A stretch of DNA of 64,000 nucleotides from Branchiostoma floridae (GCF_000003815.2 NC_049980.1:6506753-6570752); one strand, 5' to 3'; shown: positions 11,812-22,972, counted from the first letter of the stretch. Numbers and translations are program-made. Notes: generated from the sequence alone by a model not told the origin.

Positions 11812-12412
11812 CTGTCCCCTGATGGACCAACGTGTTGAAAGCCAGTAGCATTTGGAACCCAGTAGCACTTGGGAAGTAATACGTAATATTCATAATCAAC
11901 TGAAAACCAGTATTATCGAAAGCCAGCATTACCTAAAGGCCATAACCTGAGCACACTTCTGTCTGTGTCAAGCACCGGTACAAGCACTGGGGTCTGTCTC
12001 ACCACAAAGTTTCTCAAGTGCCTTTCAACTCTGTTTGATGTTGGTCTGTGGAGAGAGGCTGAGCTCTTTTGCACAAGTGCTTTTTGTTTGACAATAAACC
12101 CTAAATGTTAAATCCTAACAATGTTGTGGTACAAGTTGTTGTACAAGGGAAATCATGACGTGAGCCCAAGCTGAGACAATACAACGTTCTTTTAATACAG
12201 CACTTGATGTGTGTCAGTGTTACAACATTCTGTATATGTAGTCTCCAAGCAGATGTTGGGGTGGAAGATTGTAACAGTTTGCTGGGCTATCAATCCCTAC
12301 AAAAGCCATACTTTATTCCACCACAACATTGGTCACTGAGAGTTTGACCCAAGCATACCTATACCAAGACTGTTTCCAAAATCATATCCAGTTGCTTGAG
12401 TAACTGCTTTTT
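11812..12412. other. No gene recognised
   Basis: A solitary GTCTCCAAGCAGATG motif at about 12240 is an end of the family complete at 43601-43963, without a partner nearby. Otherwise featureless. Confidence 0.45.
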
Positions 12413-12622
12413 GGCGTACCAATACCAAAGACTAAAAAATGATACACACTGCTTTCTCTACACCCTGCATTTGAAAAGAAAACTGCAGTTGAACAAACAC
12501 AACACTACCTTTAGACCAGCTAGCACCCTGCTGAAAGGACTGCACAAAATTGTGTGGCCCAAGGGCTATTGAAATGGAGATGGGTGCTGCCATATATGCT
12601 GTCTGGTGCGTTAAAACACTAT
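12413..12622 (+). mobile_element. SINE family A, body-only copy
   Basis: Co-linear with 7300-7516: GCGTACCAATACCAAAGACT, AAATGATACACACTGCTTTC, CAAAATTGTGTGGCCCAAGG and GAAATGGAGATGGG. The tRNA-like head is absent, so it is a 5'-truncated insertion. Confidence 0.75.
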
Positions 12623-13187
12623 TTTGTAACCCCAACATCATCCTGAAGACTATGGAATGGCCTTGTCAGATAAAAAAATTAAAAAATTAAAAACTGCAAA
12701 AAAAAAATTTCCTAAGTAGAACCACCCCATCAAGAGACTGCTGAGTCCTCGTCTCAAAGAAAGTCATTTCATTTTGCTGATAGAATTATGGTCTAAGGTC
12801 AGGAATTTGAGGCATCTGTGTGGCACAGATCACTGAAGGCAATGACAGCACGCCTCATCACAGGGAATGTCCTTATCTTCATCAAAAGAGATACAGAAGA
12901 GGACTCATTGCAATGATACCCCAGGTACCTCCCTAGTGTCTTCCTCTGATGACATAAACTAACTAGGATGGATCATCATCATTTATCACCATTGGTTGGG
13001 TACATGGCAGGCAACTGTATTAAACTTTCTTCCTTTTGTTGCAGACAAGGTGAGTAATTTGTTTTGTAGCCAGCTAGGCTCTGTTGGTACTTCATCGCAC
13101 TTCAAACACATTATGACCAGTGCCTGCCTAAATAAGCTCCTATTATTGAGTCCTGATAGATCTAATATAAGGGAATCCTTAGCCTAG
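12623..13187. other. No gene recognised
   Basis: TTCCTTTTGTTGCAG at about 13030 followed five bases later by GTGAGTAA resembles an acceptor next to a donor, but the enclosed five bases are not a credible exon. No product is recognised. Confidence 0.4.
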
Positions 13188-13320
13188 TTGTCAGACCATT
13201 TCCAGGGCCTCCACAGGCTAACTCCTTGGCCAACATGCCCTAAAGGAAATTCTACAACAGAAACAACTGAGTTAGGCCCTGCAAGATGGATAGAATTTTA
13301 GGTCTAGCATCCAGGCTTGG
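13188..13320 (+). mobile_element. Degraded CTAGCCTGG-family MITE
   Basis: CCTAGTTGTCAGACCATTTCCAGGGCCT, CACAGGCTAACTCCTTGGCC and the end CATCCAGGCTTGG follow the order seen in the complete element at 27306-27507, with many substitutions and an internal deletion. Confidence 0.55.
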
Positions 13321-13449
13321 TAATCCTACGTCATTTTATAGTACAATGTATATATGTAGTCAGTATATTTTGTATTTGAAACACAAATACCACAGCGCAG
13401 AATGCAGAAGGGATGATTATAATGTTTTCTGACAGCTAACCTAAATGTA

Positions 13450-14110
13450 CACATCTCCATCCAACTGGTGCCTTTCCGCCCCCACCCTTTTCTTTCACAA
13501 TAGGGCTTGGTTAATGGTCATTGGAACTTTCTTTCAGTGCCTCAGGAAGAGATCAGACGATGGTAGGTGATCCATATAGATAACAAAGAGATGTGGTTTC
13601 TCTTCTATCTTATTAACACCCAGATGGAAGTGACAGAGGTGCCTTTCAGTCCCCACCCCTTTCTTTTAAATCAGTGGTTGTCCCTTGGAACTTTCTTTCA
13701 GTACCACAAGTGATCAAACGATGGCAGGTGATCATATAGATAACAAAGAGATGTGATTTTACTTACTTTATTAACACCCAAATAGAAGTGGCAGAGAGTC
13801 CCCACCCCTCTCTTTCACAACAGTGTTTGTTCATTGGAACTTTCTTTCAGTACCTCAAGAAGAGATCAGACTATAATAGGTGATCCATATAGATAACAAA
13901 GATATGTGGTTTTAGTTCTTTTACTTTACCAAGATGGAAGTGGCAGAGAGTCCCCACCCCTCTCTTTCACAACAGTGTTTGTCCATTGGAATTTTCTTTC
14001 AGTACCTCAAGATGAGATCAGATGATGGTAGGTGATCCGTATAGATAACACACAGATGTGGTTTTGCTTTCCTCCCTGTCTTATTAGCACACAGATGTAG
14101 GTGACAAGGA
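13450..14110 (+). repeat. Four tandem units of about 155 bp with repeated splice-like cores
   Basis: Units start near 13469, 13638, 13793 and 13946. Each holds CCCCACCC...TCTTTC, GTTCATTGGAACTTTCTTTCAG, then about 25 bases (TACCTCAAGAAGAGATCAGA in the third), then GGTGATCCATATAGATAACA and AGATGTGGTTTT. The repeated TTTCTTTCAG plus following GGTAGGTGAT look like an acceptor and donor round a 22-25 base micro-exon. This may simply be a decayed satellite. The units differ by several percent and by small deletions (copy 2 lacks three bases in the core). Confidence 0.8.
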
Positions 14111-14439
14111 GGTAATGGGAAATGACAGGGCCAGCTGCCTGGTGGACACACATAAGTCACAGGGACCTGTGGAAAACAGCAGGAAGAGCAACAAAGCCAG
14201 TAGCCTGGTATTCAGTTGTATAATTTCTATTTTTGATGCGCCTAGATAAACCCTGTATATCACACATTATCTGTTCCTATATCTACACCAGTACAAAGAA
14301 GCGAGAAGATGTCGACCATCCTGTTAGCCTAGTACCTTCAATTAGTTAAATTGTATCTTGTTGTCTCTGCATATGTCTGTTATCAGTGACCTGTACCTAG
14401 CCCATCGAGGCATGAATGTACAATAAAGGTCTTTCTTTC
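14111..14439 (+). mobile_element. Probable LINE 3' end
   Basis: The stretch runs into CATGAATGTACAATAAAGGT and then straight into an (ATTC)n tail at 14440. Non-LTR retrotransposons of several clades end in a short 3' UTR followed by a simple tetra- or octanucleotide tail. No reverse-transcriptase reading frame is preserved, so only the 3' terminus is proposed. Confidence 0.4.
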
Positions 14440-14505
14440 GTTCATTCATTCATTCATTCATTCATTCATTCATTCATTCATTCATTCATTCATTCATTCA
14501 TTCAT
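14440..14505 (+). repeat. (ATTC)n microsatellite
   Basis: About 16 copies of the tetranucleotide directly after CTTTCTTTCGTTC. It probably grew from a retrotransposon tail. Confidence 0.97.
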
Positions 14506-14569
14506 TATAGCTCCCAAGTCTCTTCTGTCCTCTCCAAAATAGGACAGAAGAGTTTCGGGAGCTATAATA
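14505..14569. mobile_element. 65-bp hairpin of the AGCTCCCAAG family
   Basis: ATTATAGCTCCCAAGTCTCT faces AGAGTTTCGGGAGCTATAAT, with CTGTCCT/AGGACAG next to the loop. The same sequence, with both CTAGCCTGG ends still attached, is at 32614-32726. Here only the right part (ATACCAGGCTAAC near 14578) follows. Confidence 0.75.
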
Positions 14570-14589
14570 CAGCTACATACCAGGCTAAC

Positions 14590-15296
14590 AAAGCAGAGGT
14601 GAGAGAAAGAGACGATGTGCACAAGTACACTAGAAATGTCTAGTCTCCAAGTAGATCTTTAGGTGCCTACTACCTACCTACCTAGTTCCTTGACCTCCAG
14701 GTCGTTGGGGGGACAAGGTAGACATGAAGATCGAGATTTGCCTCCAGGTTCTTCTATCCCTAGCCAGGGTTAGTCTCTCCTGTAGGCTGAGGCCCGTCCA
14801 GTCAGTGATGTTGTCCTGCCAAGCTTTGCGTTGACGTCCGTAGGAAGACAGTATTCATTGGCCAACAATCAAAAGGCCCAGTGCTTGAGGAACCGAGAGA
14901 TCAACGATTTTACCTTTCTATTAAATTCTACCGCTTGGAGATTTATCCAATCCCTATATGGAAACTGGTTTAATCCTCAACAGGGAAAACTTTGAAAGGA
15001 AGAAGGAAAGAAAGGGAGTAACTTTAGAAAGGTACAGTAGTACGAAAGAGGAACAGAAAGTTTGATATTCTAACGTTACCAATGAATAGAACGAAATTAT
15101 GATTGTGCTTGGTATTGTGTATGAGTTGTACAACCATAGCTTGCCGTCTATGGTAACAACTAAACTTACAAGTCTAATAAGAGTAAGACAAACCAAGGCA
15201 CCAGTTTTCCGTGTTGCTATCAGGAATCTTATAAGCTGCCTACCGTGGAGACCCTAAACGCTGGGTAACAACAGTGATTGAGGCGTTTACTCTGTG
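14590..15296. other. No gene recognised
   Basis: A TAGTCTCCAAGTAGATC end motif lies near 14640. The rest is AT-rich, and its left-hand part would be the 3' flank of the minus-strand gene candidate at 16574-15297. I did not find a clear AATAAA on the minus strand here. Confidence 0.35.
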
Positions 15297-15493
15297 TCAA
15301 CAGAAGATCAAACAATTTGTCAGCGAAGTGTCGCCGTGGAACCAGGTAATGCCAGCAGGAAAACGGGGATCACATGCGACAGTACACATCAAAGGCACTC
15401 TCGCCGTCCCACGACAAAACTCCTTCGTAAAGCCATTGGTGTTGATGGGCAATGATTCGGCAATGATGACACGAATAGATACCAGGCCGTGCG
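15297..15493 (-). CDS. Candidate second exon, small secreted protein
   Basis: On the minus strand CCTATCCATTACAG gives an acceptor before 15493. From there a frame in phase 2/3 runs to a TGA at 15297. Joined to the exon at 16574-16418 the phases agree, giving 354 bases and a 117-residue product. This exon codes five cysteines (EFC, LMC, VAC, TNC, IFC) and a stretch LMCTVACDPRFPAGITWF that loosely resembles the B-C strands of an immunoglobulin domain, with tryptophan 14 residues after a cysteine. The domain would be far too short for a full Ig fold, so I do not assign one. The plus strand is also open here for 116 codons. The intron contains a MITE (15679-15883) and a short tandem duplication. 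Evidence is structural only. Confidence 0.25.
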
Positions 15494-15678
15494 CTGTAAT
15501 GGATAGGTTCAAAACACCGTATATCAAGACCTGTGCGTGTCAGTGCCCAACACCTTTAGCGAATCTGTGCAAGCTGGTAGTTGTTAGAGAACAGACACGG
15601 GTGTTGGTCCATAGTGAAAGATGAACGACAGGGCTGTGCGTGACAGATCGGGACACAAACTTGACTACTGTCCTGCGT

Positions 15679-15883
15679 ATAACATGACTTAAACATTTAT
15701 CCGCGGGGTAACCTATATCCGTTGTTTTTTTGGAAACAGGATGTATTTAGGGATTTCAAGTTTCAAACTGCAGTATTTAGCTATAGAAAATATAATTTGA
15801 AACCACATTGATGTCCCTAAAAAGCCTGTTTTAAAAAACAACGGATATAGGTTAACCAGCGGATAAAGATGAGCTAGCGTTAC
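15679..15883. mobile_element. MITE, TTTATCCG family, copy 2
   Basis: TTTATCCGCGGGGTAACCTA with TATCCGTTGTTTTTTTGGAA at the left faces AAAAACAACGGATATAGGTT and AACCAGCGGATAAAGATG at the right, and ends in GCTAGCGTTAC. It shares both ends with 5755-5945. The centre is AT-rich and non-coding. Confidence 0.8.
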
Positions 15884-16214
15884 CTGGACAGATCGACATG
15901 ATGAGATGGCCAAAAACATTAATCTTCTTATATCATCATAAGTCCTACCTGCCATCATTGTATAATTCATTTAGCAGGATTTTTGTAAGAAAAAAAAATA
16001 ATGTTACGTATCTATCAAGTTTTTGTCTTCATTGAAGCCCTTTCGAAAAATTCAGAGTGCAGAAAGAGTGGCCGACGCAAAATAAATTGCAGCTCCCATG
16101 TCCAAAACCGGTCCCTCAGAGCTTGGATCAAAAGAAATTTGTTGCAAGAGTGTCGTCGTCATATTTCTTTTAAAAATTCCACTTGAAAGCATAGAATCAT
16201 CGTCACTTCATTTT

Positions 16215-16340
16215 GTAGACTCTAGTCCAACGGTCGCCAACAAGACAATAGAACAAAGCTACAAAACAAGGCTACAAAGTCCAACGGTCGCTAACAAGAC
16301 TATAGTACAAAGCAACAGAACAAGGATACAAAGTAGACTA
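16215..16340 (+). repeat. Two tandem units of about 57 bp
   Basis: AGTCCAACGGTCGCCAACAA...GACAATAGAACAAAGC and AGTCCAACGGTCGCTAACAA...GACTATAGTACAAAGC are adjacent, followed by ACAAGG(C/A)TACAAAG in both. No relation to other repeats is seen. Confidence 0.75.
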
Positions 16341-16417
16341 ACACAAAAGAACTTCACACCCTGTATAGTGTCCGAAAGTAATTGGCCAACTGGGCCCCAA
16401 TGTTGACGTTCCTTTAC

Positions 16418-16574
16418 CTAAAATAAACAAGTCCATAAATTCCGAATGAAGATTACGTTTTCCTGCTATGCTACTGTGAAGCAACCACGGGTCCCCAGCG
16501 TCAAACGCCGACAAAGATTTATGTAGTACAATAAGTGCCGTAAGCACAATAAGTGTTTCCCACTTGAGCCACAT
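16418..16574 (-). CDS. Candidate first coding exon with signal peptide
   Basis: The minus-strand ATG at 16574 opens a frame whose first 22 residues make a classic signal peptide: charged start MWLKWE, hydrophobic LIVLTALIVL, then a small-residue site near KSLSA. About 30 polar residues follow (DAGDPWLLHSSIAGKRNL). The exon ends in AG then GTAAAG, a good donor at 16417, after 52 codons plus one base. This phase fits the acceptor at 15493. The upstream region on minus is moderately CpG-rich. I recognise no family. The candidate rests on signal peptide, donor, and phase agreement with one chance in three of being accidental. Confidence 0.3.
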
Positions 16575-18449
16575 AATACACAAACTCCCCGGCCGCCGAA
16601 CGTAAACTGAGACCAATCCTTTAAATCAGAAACAATCCGGGAAAATCCCCCTCAAAACCCACAGGTATTTCAGGCGCGGGATTTTGTACATTCCGAGTCA
16701 GACGAAAAGTTACAATACAAGTGGGACACCTAACGGTATGCTATAGTGAAAATTGAGCTATTTTCAAAAGTGTTTATTTTAGCGTTGAGGATGTTTAAAA
16801 ATGACGGTTGCTTTCAAACAACAATACAACCAACAATCATGACAAAGAAGGACTAAAAAAAGTAGCAAAGTCCAACTTACAGAATCCGAATTTTTCGTCA
16901 ACTTTTCAATTTGCCTACTTTTCAAATCTACGGCCTTCAGAAAAAGTTGTACTTTTTTCGTTTGTTTATATGTTTGTTTCCTGTGTAACGTTCAATGATT
17001 CCAGGTGTTTTCAAAACAAAAGGTAGCATCCCGGGCCACTTTGATCTAGGCAAAAGGACACGTTTAAGCGGCGGTGCTGGTTACCAATTGTGGCTAAACT
17101 ATCCACCCTCCACAGCGCAAATATTTAGCGATGAAGGCTCGGTCTTTCTCCGCCTGTCTACTTAAGCCGCGGCGGAAGAAAGCCGGCACTCGCCCTACCG
17201 AAACCAACATGAAAGGTGACATGAAAAGAACAGGCATGTCTGGCATGACTTGAGTTGCATGGTTGTAGTGGTATAGCTCTTGACTTGAGGCGGTGCACCT
17301 TTGGAGCGCCACGGATACCAGCACCCTGGTACCCGGAACGTAGCGAGAAACTCCCGAAGGTCGTAAAATTAAAAAGCGAAGGTCTTAAACTAAAAACTGA
17401 ATTATATATAAGACGTTAGAGTCATATTCTGAAAGACAAGTAGCTTGTCTCCAAGAAAAACAACAGTGATTTTGGGAAACGAATGTCGAAACTCTCTCCT
17501 GTCCGACCTAAAAATATGACCAACGTAAACTCAATACACAGTCTTGTGAAGACACAGAGATCCGACAACTCTTTCTTGATTTCACGTTGCACCAATGCGC
17601 TATCTACGTATATAAAATTTATAAACACCGTATTGACTGAGATAGGTTGGAGTAGTGGGGACAACGTTCAAGACTGATAACCAAAGGCATTTGCAAAAGA
17701 AGATGTCATCAAGGGTTGGTTGCTCATCAACTCGATCTTCCCTTGCCTCAGCCATGCTATGAAGGCTTGAGAAAAAAGTGATGTAAAAATTTCATACTAC
17801 CCGATCTGGCTTAGCAAAAACCATAGCCCTTTCTGGTCGGTGGCTAGCGCTGACAAAGGACGTAAAATTTTGAGTTATTGGAAAAGTTTTTCAACAAGTT
17901 TTCCTCATTACTGTTGTTGAAGTAGAAAATGGTGCTTGTACAATCTATATCTGTATGATGTTAAAAATACCAAAATGTCCTGTCTCATTTCAGTTATACA
18001 TCGTTCAACTCTGAAACGAAATATAGTAGTGCCGTTTCTTCCCAGCATCACGCAGATATGCACGTGCCCTGACCGTAGTGTGTCCAGTTACCGGTCGGTG
18101 ACAGAAGCGCCGACCGCCGACCACCTGTGGCATCTTTGTGACCAACCCGCGACCTAAAGTCGACACGGTTTGTGCAAGTCGCAAGCCGTAAAATCTCCGC
18201 ACATTTTTCTTTTTACGCGTACAAAGGGGATCATATTTTGCAAGCGTCACCCCGGAAATATTTGAGCAAATTCCTGTTTTTCATCCGGAGAAAATCTGAC
18301 ATTGGATCCGCTGCCCGTGACGTGTCAGCTACGCTACGGTCATACGGCTTCTTGCATCAACTCTTTGAAGTCATTGCGGCGGTAGCCCTGACGATTCAGA
18401 TGACTGCTACCCTTTTTGATTGATCTGAATTATACCTTTTAGCACAGCC
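16575..18449. other. No gene recognised
   Basis: Contains CpG-richer patches at 17040-17340 and 18040-18330. The first could be promoter territory for the minus-strand candidate starting at 16574. Short frames in both directions have no recognisable product. Confidence 0.35.
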
Positions 18450-18640
18450 AGTAGGTACCTATCTGAGTAATGTGGCTGTTGTAATGTGCTCGAGGCACCT
18501 ACTCGAACACGGGACCCCCATTTTACGTCCCTTCCGAAAGACATACGTAGCTCCAACCAGGATAATCTTTCCCGGATTCGAACCATTGGAAGCAGGAGCT
18601 GAACTGTGAGGCTGCAACCAGTTGAGCTAAAGAGACAACA
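18450..18640 (-). mobile_element. SINE family B, minus orientation
   Basis: Reads as the reverse of the family at 11540: GAGGCACCTACTCGAACACG, CATTTTACGTCCCTTCCGAA, GGATTCGAACCATTGG (B box reversed) and CAACCAGTTGAGCTAAAGAG (A-box region reversed). Confidence 0.85.
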
Positions 18641-18949
18641 GTTTTTGATTGAAACTCCACTGTATACTTGTATTGTTGATTGACGTTTACAACAACTTTT
18701 ACCTCAAATTTTATCTCCCTAAAATCTAAGTGTTTGGCATTGCCGGTAGGGCCAACTTGACGAGACTCATACGTAAATTAGGTACTAGTATACACTGGAT
18801 TGTAACGTTGCAATACTAAAACTAGAAAGGCCGACATTTGCTTGAGAGCAAATACAGCATATTTCAGCCATCTCCCTCATGCAACAATAGGCCTTGAGGT
18901 CGTTGACCCCTTTGGCCTTTGGAAAATGACCCAAAAAATTCCCAAATAT

Positions 18950-19540
18950 ATAATTTTAAAGTGTTCCATGCCAAAAATTATACATGGGTCATTTGGATAA
19001 ATATCTAGAGCACCCCTTTACCAAATTTCGGGTCATTTGGTTGTAAAACGAGTGAACAGGAGCCAAAAATGTCAAATTTTTGTCTAAAAATGGCCATAAA
19101 ATTGCAATATTAAGCATTATGTTGTACTGTATGGAAAAACTGTTATTGAATTCATGCGCACAAAATTAAAGGGCACCCTTATACCAAATTTCAGGTCATT
19201 CGGTTGTAAAACGAGGGTACAGGAGGCAAAAATGTGCTTTTTTTGTCAAAAAATGGCCAAAAATCGCAAAATTAAGCATTTTGTTGTACCGTATACAAAA
19301 ATTGTTATTAAATCTGGGTGGCCATATGATCGGGGCACCTCTATACCAAATTTCATGTCATTCGGGTGTAATACCAGGGTACAGGAGCCCAAAATATATA
19401 TAAAAATTGACAAAAACCTCAATAAAATCATTTCAAAGACAGATATGAAAAAAATGAAAAAAGCACCTGAGGGTATTGGTTTACTCTACCTTTGTGCTAA
19501 ATTTCAAGTCAATCGGTTAAAAAACGGCGGAGTTGATTCG
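18950..19540 (+). repeat. Diverged tandem array, units of about 160 bp
   Basis: CCAAATTTCGGGTCATTTGG near 19020, CCAAATTTCAGGTCATTCGG near 19183 and CCAAATTTCATGTCATTCGG near 19346 begin three units. Each continues with TTGTAA(A/T)AC(G/C)AG, ACAGGAG(C/G)C, AAAAATGGCC, AATTAAGCATT, TTGTTGTAC and a TTGTTATT(A/G)AAT block. A fourth, degraded start lies near 19497 (CTAAATTTCAAGTCAATCGG). The whole is AT-rich. Confidence 0.8.
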
Positions 19541-19640
19541 ATTTGAAGATTTGGCAGGAGAAAGAAGAAAGAAAGAAAGAAACATTACGAATACAATATA
19601 TTTCACCATACCCATGGTATGGCTGAAATATAAAAAACGT
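19541..19640. repeat. GAAA-rich tract and 34-bp hairpin after the array
   Basis: GAAAGAAGAAAGAAAGAAAG near 19559 is followed by TATTTCACCATACCCATGGTATGGCTGAAATA near 19598, a near-perfect hairpin with one extra base in the right arm. A terminal hairpin after a repeat array is seen in some Helitron and LINE ends, but no other Helitron hallmark was found. Confidence 0.5.
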
Positions 19641-19660
19641 CGTAGTGGGCAAGGTTGTAA

Positions 19661-20387
19661 TTCCTTGTTAGTCACAACGAGGACGGAATAACTATTGTAT
19701 GCAGAAAGAAAGCAGGACGAAATTAAAACTGACATTTGATTTCAAGCCATGTTCAGATAGATCCTTAATTGTGACACTTGTCAGAGTCAGAGTAATGCTA
19801 CGGTCGGGTAGATAACCGGCTGTTTTATGACACATTCGGAGCCCCGCGGGGCACACTGTGTCTCTCTCGCTATTTTGGGGCATGGTCGGGCCTCTGGATT
19901 TTTTTTAACTCGTTAAAACCAAGTTAAAAGCTAAAATCAACTCGGGATCCGCCAACAATACAAAATGTACATGCCGTGACCTAATCGTGAGAAGAACGAG
20001 AGGTACCCCCGCGGTATCCGGCAGTACTAGTCCACCGGGACAAACTTGTGGCTTCGGGGCCCGGCCTACGGGCACCAGTGCAGTTGGGGCCGTAGCATAC
20101 TTTTTAGGCATGTACCTACCTGGCAACGACCATCCTCTGCGTCTTTCCCGTGAATGCCGTTGGAAACAGAAATTTATATTATCCTGTGTATGGATGATGT
20201 AGAATAACAGTAAAACACTTACTATGCTGAGCAGATGGACTTGGGGTTGGATTTACAAAACTCCGGTGTGCACTTTGGTCGGCAGTATTTGGGCAGACCC
20301 TCCTCCTGTTGTTCATTACCTGCGAAATGATAAGATAAAAGGATTTTTATTACATATAATCATAAAACCAGACGAGGTCAACTTATG
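19661..20387. other. No gene recognised
   Basis: A GC-rich block at 20000-20110 (GGTACCCCCGCGGTATCC, TTCGGGGCCCGGCC) is open both ways for about 70 codons, without splice limits or a known product. It may be an old transposon. Confidence 0.35.
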
Positions 20388-20590
20388 CCAACCTCACATT
20401 TCCGGACCGAGGCCCGGCCGGGCAACTTTCTGGATCAAAAAAAGTACGATATAAAAGAAACCAAACTACACAAAACGTACAGATAATAGTCGTGGGCATT
20501 ATTTGTGCATATTTTTAGATATGCATGTCTATTTTTTTTGTTTACAAAAACAACCCAGTCGGGCCCCGGTTTGGAAGTGAAACGTTAGCC
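20388..20590. mobile_element. MITE, GGCCCGGCCGGGC family, copy 1
   Basis: Left GCCAACCTCACATTTCCGGA plus GAGGCCCGGCCGGGCAACTT faces right AACCCAGTCGGGCCCCGG plus TTTGGAAGTGAAACGTTAGCC. The same ends occur at 32361-32548 and 32735-32923. The AT-rich middle is non-coding. Confidence 0.8.
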
Positions 20591-21720
20591 TACTCAGACG
20601 TCCCCAGTCGGTTATGACGTTGAGGAGAGGCCAAATCTATCTCTTAACCAATAGATGAATTGAGAAATACCAATAGGGAAAATTGCTGACCTACCATATT
20701 GGAAAAATAGCGACATAGCCATAAGTTATTAAGTAGACGTAAAATATCAAAAGAAAGGTTAATTGTAATATTCTCATTATTCGTCCCAGGTTTGATTGAT
20801 CCCGTTCTAACATGATTAAGCTGTAATGGTTTACATTACTGCAGATCCAGCCTCCTGGGGTCGTGAGAACCTCCAACGCCCGACATCCGTAGTCACAACA
20901 AGTATTGTGTTACTATTCTGTCACATTTAGTTTACACATTTCGTTATTGTCTTACTGGAATACTCTGAGCGACTTTTAGATCGATTTTATAACTACCACA
21001 GTTTATTTTCTAACGTGACATCCAAAATCAACGTTACGGAGGTGGGTGTTTTTTGTTCCGGAATGATTACGAAAATGACGTGATAAAAACAACTAGTGCG
21101 CAATAACAGAAAACTGATAAGCGTTGGTATGAGTTCCGTATGGAACATTCCAAACGAGCTAGATGTGTCGCAAACGATACTCCTTGGCCAGCTAAATCGT
21201 CTGGCTTGTTTTCTGTCTATATTTGTCCAGTTTGAATTGCTACCGTTTTTCCAACGGACTGCGGAGCCTATTAGAAGCTAAAACGTCCACGTGGACCTCA
21301 TACGAACTTGAATATAGACGTATGTGTGAAACGACCGTTTACTCTTATTTTCCTCTAGGCGAAATCGTAAGGGGTGGTGCTATGTAGTTTTTTTATCCCG
21401 TCCTCGTGCATATTAGCAACAGTGACAGCCTGTCGCCTGAGCAAACACTCTGGTCCTCATGAAAGCTCGCGCCAAACCCAAAGCCGGCTTTTTCGGGCCA
21501 CTCAAAAAAAAGAGACCCTTCCCACCAAATCCGTCATAATCACCCGGCCATGTATAAATATCCAACTCGGAACCTTTCATCGTCACAACGACATACCGTG
21601 ACCGGAGGGTTTCGGCTCCGTTTGAAGGGACCAGTGGTTGATGTTTCCACATAATCTCAGAGCACATGTTGGGTTGGGACTGTTTTGCGGCTTCTTTCGA
21701 CGTTCTGTTTATGTACGTTT
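20591..21720. other. No gene recognised
   Basis: Mixed-composition sequence with several frames under 75 codons and no supported structure. Confidence 0.4.
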
Positions 21721-21812
21721 CTAGCCTGGGCACCACCCTCCGTCGTAACCGCAAACGACAAGAATGAGCAAGCGTTACTAGTACACTACGGAGGACGGTA
21801 CCAGGCTAGCCC
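21721..21812. mobile_element. 92-bp MITE with CTAGCCTGG ends
   Basis: CTAGCCTGGGCACCACCCTCCGT at the left and ACGGAGGACGGTACCAGGCTAG at the right pair over about 23 bases, one small bulge apart. The 45-base middle has no second copy here. Confidence 0.8.
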
Positions 21813-22972
21813 GTTTCGGAATTCTTCCAAAATAGAATCTCCTTGACGCCGCTCGTTGGTCTTAAAAGCTGCGACGTCAACGTCAGAGAGATTATCCTAT
21901 CCGCGAAAGACTCAACGAGAGCAGATTCAAAGTTTTTGTTGCATTTCTGTCGTCTGCAAGGAGGTGGATGGTTAAGGAAGAGTGAGGCGAGATGTTGCTG
22001 TCAGTATTTCGTTTTGCCAAATCCGATCGAAAGTCTCAAGCAAAACCGGCTCCTGCAGTTCCAAAACAAGCTGCTAGGGTGCCCAAACCTACATCACAAA
22101 CTCTCTGTCCCAAGAGCTATAAACGATCTTGAAAATCACCACTAGAACATGAGATTTTTAAAATCAGACGTACATGGCTACCAAATAAACTGTGATAACC
22201 TTTTTGGTTGAGGTAAGAAACGACACAGACACACAGGACTGATTTCTAAGAAGGCTGTTGTTGAATCTTGAGCCAAATTTTTGCCAACGGCCCGGAAAAT
22301 GATTGTTGTGTCTTTCCTAATGAATCTGCCAATTTCTAGAGGAGCTGGCAGCGGGGTGACGTACCGGCGGTTTCGTGCGGGAATGTTTTAGTCGCACCTC
22401 GCTGACGGCAGTCTGCGACGCACGGACGGAATCTGCGACGCACAGACGGAAGTACGTCCTCGTACGACGTTTGCGCTCAACCCAGCTGTGCATTTTAAGT
22501 AAGGCCAATAAAAATCAATGTCGTGTTTCTGATAACGTTCCGTGTTATGTTGCTGATAACGTTCCTGAAAAATCAGGATCGGTAGGTAGGGATTTTGTTT
22601 GTTTTGTTTTTTTAAATTTTTTTTAAAGATTTTGGCTGAAGAAGAAGTTCGAGTCCCACCGTTTTAACGTGGTTTGGGTGTTTTTGTCAGGCTTTCTACT
22701 TTGTCCTGTTTTCTCCATGTCCACCGACCGACAACACGTTAAAACAACTGCCGGACCTAACCTCTGCTTGGAGAGTTATTCAAGAATTATATATAATTAT
22801 GCATATTTATCATGAGAGTGTCCACCTAAAGGGTACCTAGTTTTGGTGGATCTGTTTGTATGATGTATCAACTTTTTCCTTTGCGACAGAAATGAAGAGA
22901 TCGTATTGCGAGAAAACGATTTTAGAACACTTTTTAGACAGATGTCAGATGGATATTTTTATGTCTTTTCCT
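21813..22972. other. No gene; CpG-rich patch and transposon end
   Basis: A CpG-rich patch at 22350-22480 contains two near copies of GCGACGCACGGACGGAA-like text (22417 and 22435). ACCTCTGCTTGGAGAG at about 22759 is a solitary end of the TCTCCAAGCAGA group. No gene is supported. Confidence 0.4.

Noticed and set aside
13030-13050. Five-base micro-exon between TTGTTGCAG and GTGAGTAA
   Set aside because: Too short to be credible without transcript evidence. Neighbouring splice-like motifs belong to repeats.
15274-15624. 116-codon plus-strand frame opposite the candidate exon
   Set aside because: No signal peptide, domain or splice limits. Kept only as a caution against the minus-strand call.
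19154-19546. 130-codon plus-strand frame
   Set aside because: It lies entirely in the AT-rich tandem array and is lysine-rich through composition.
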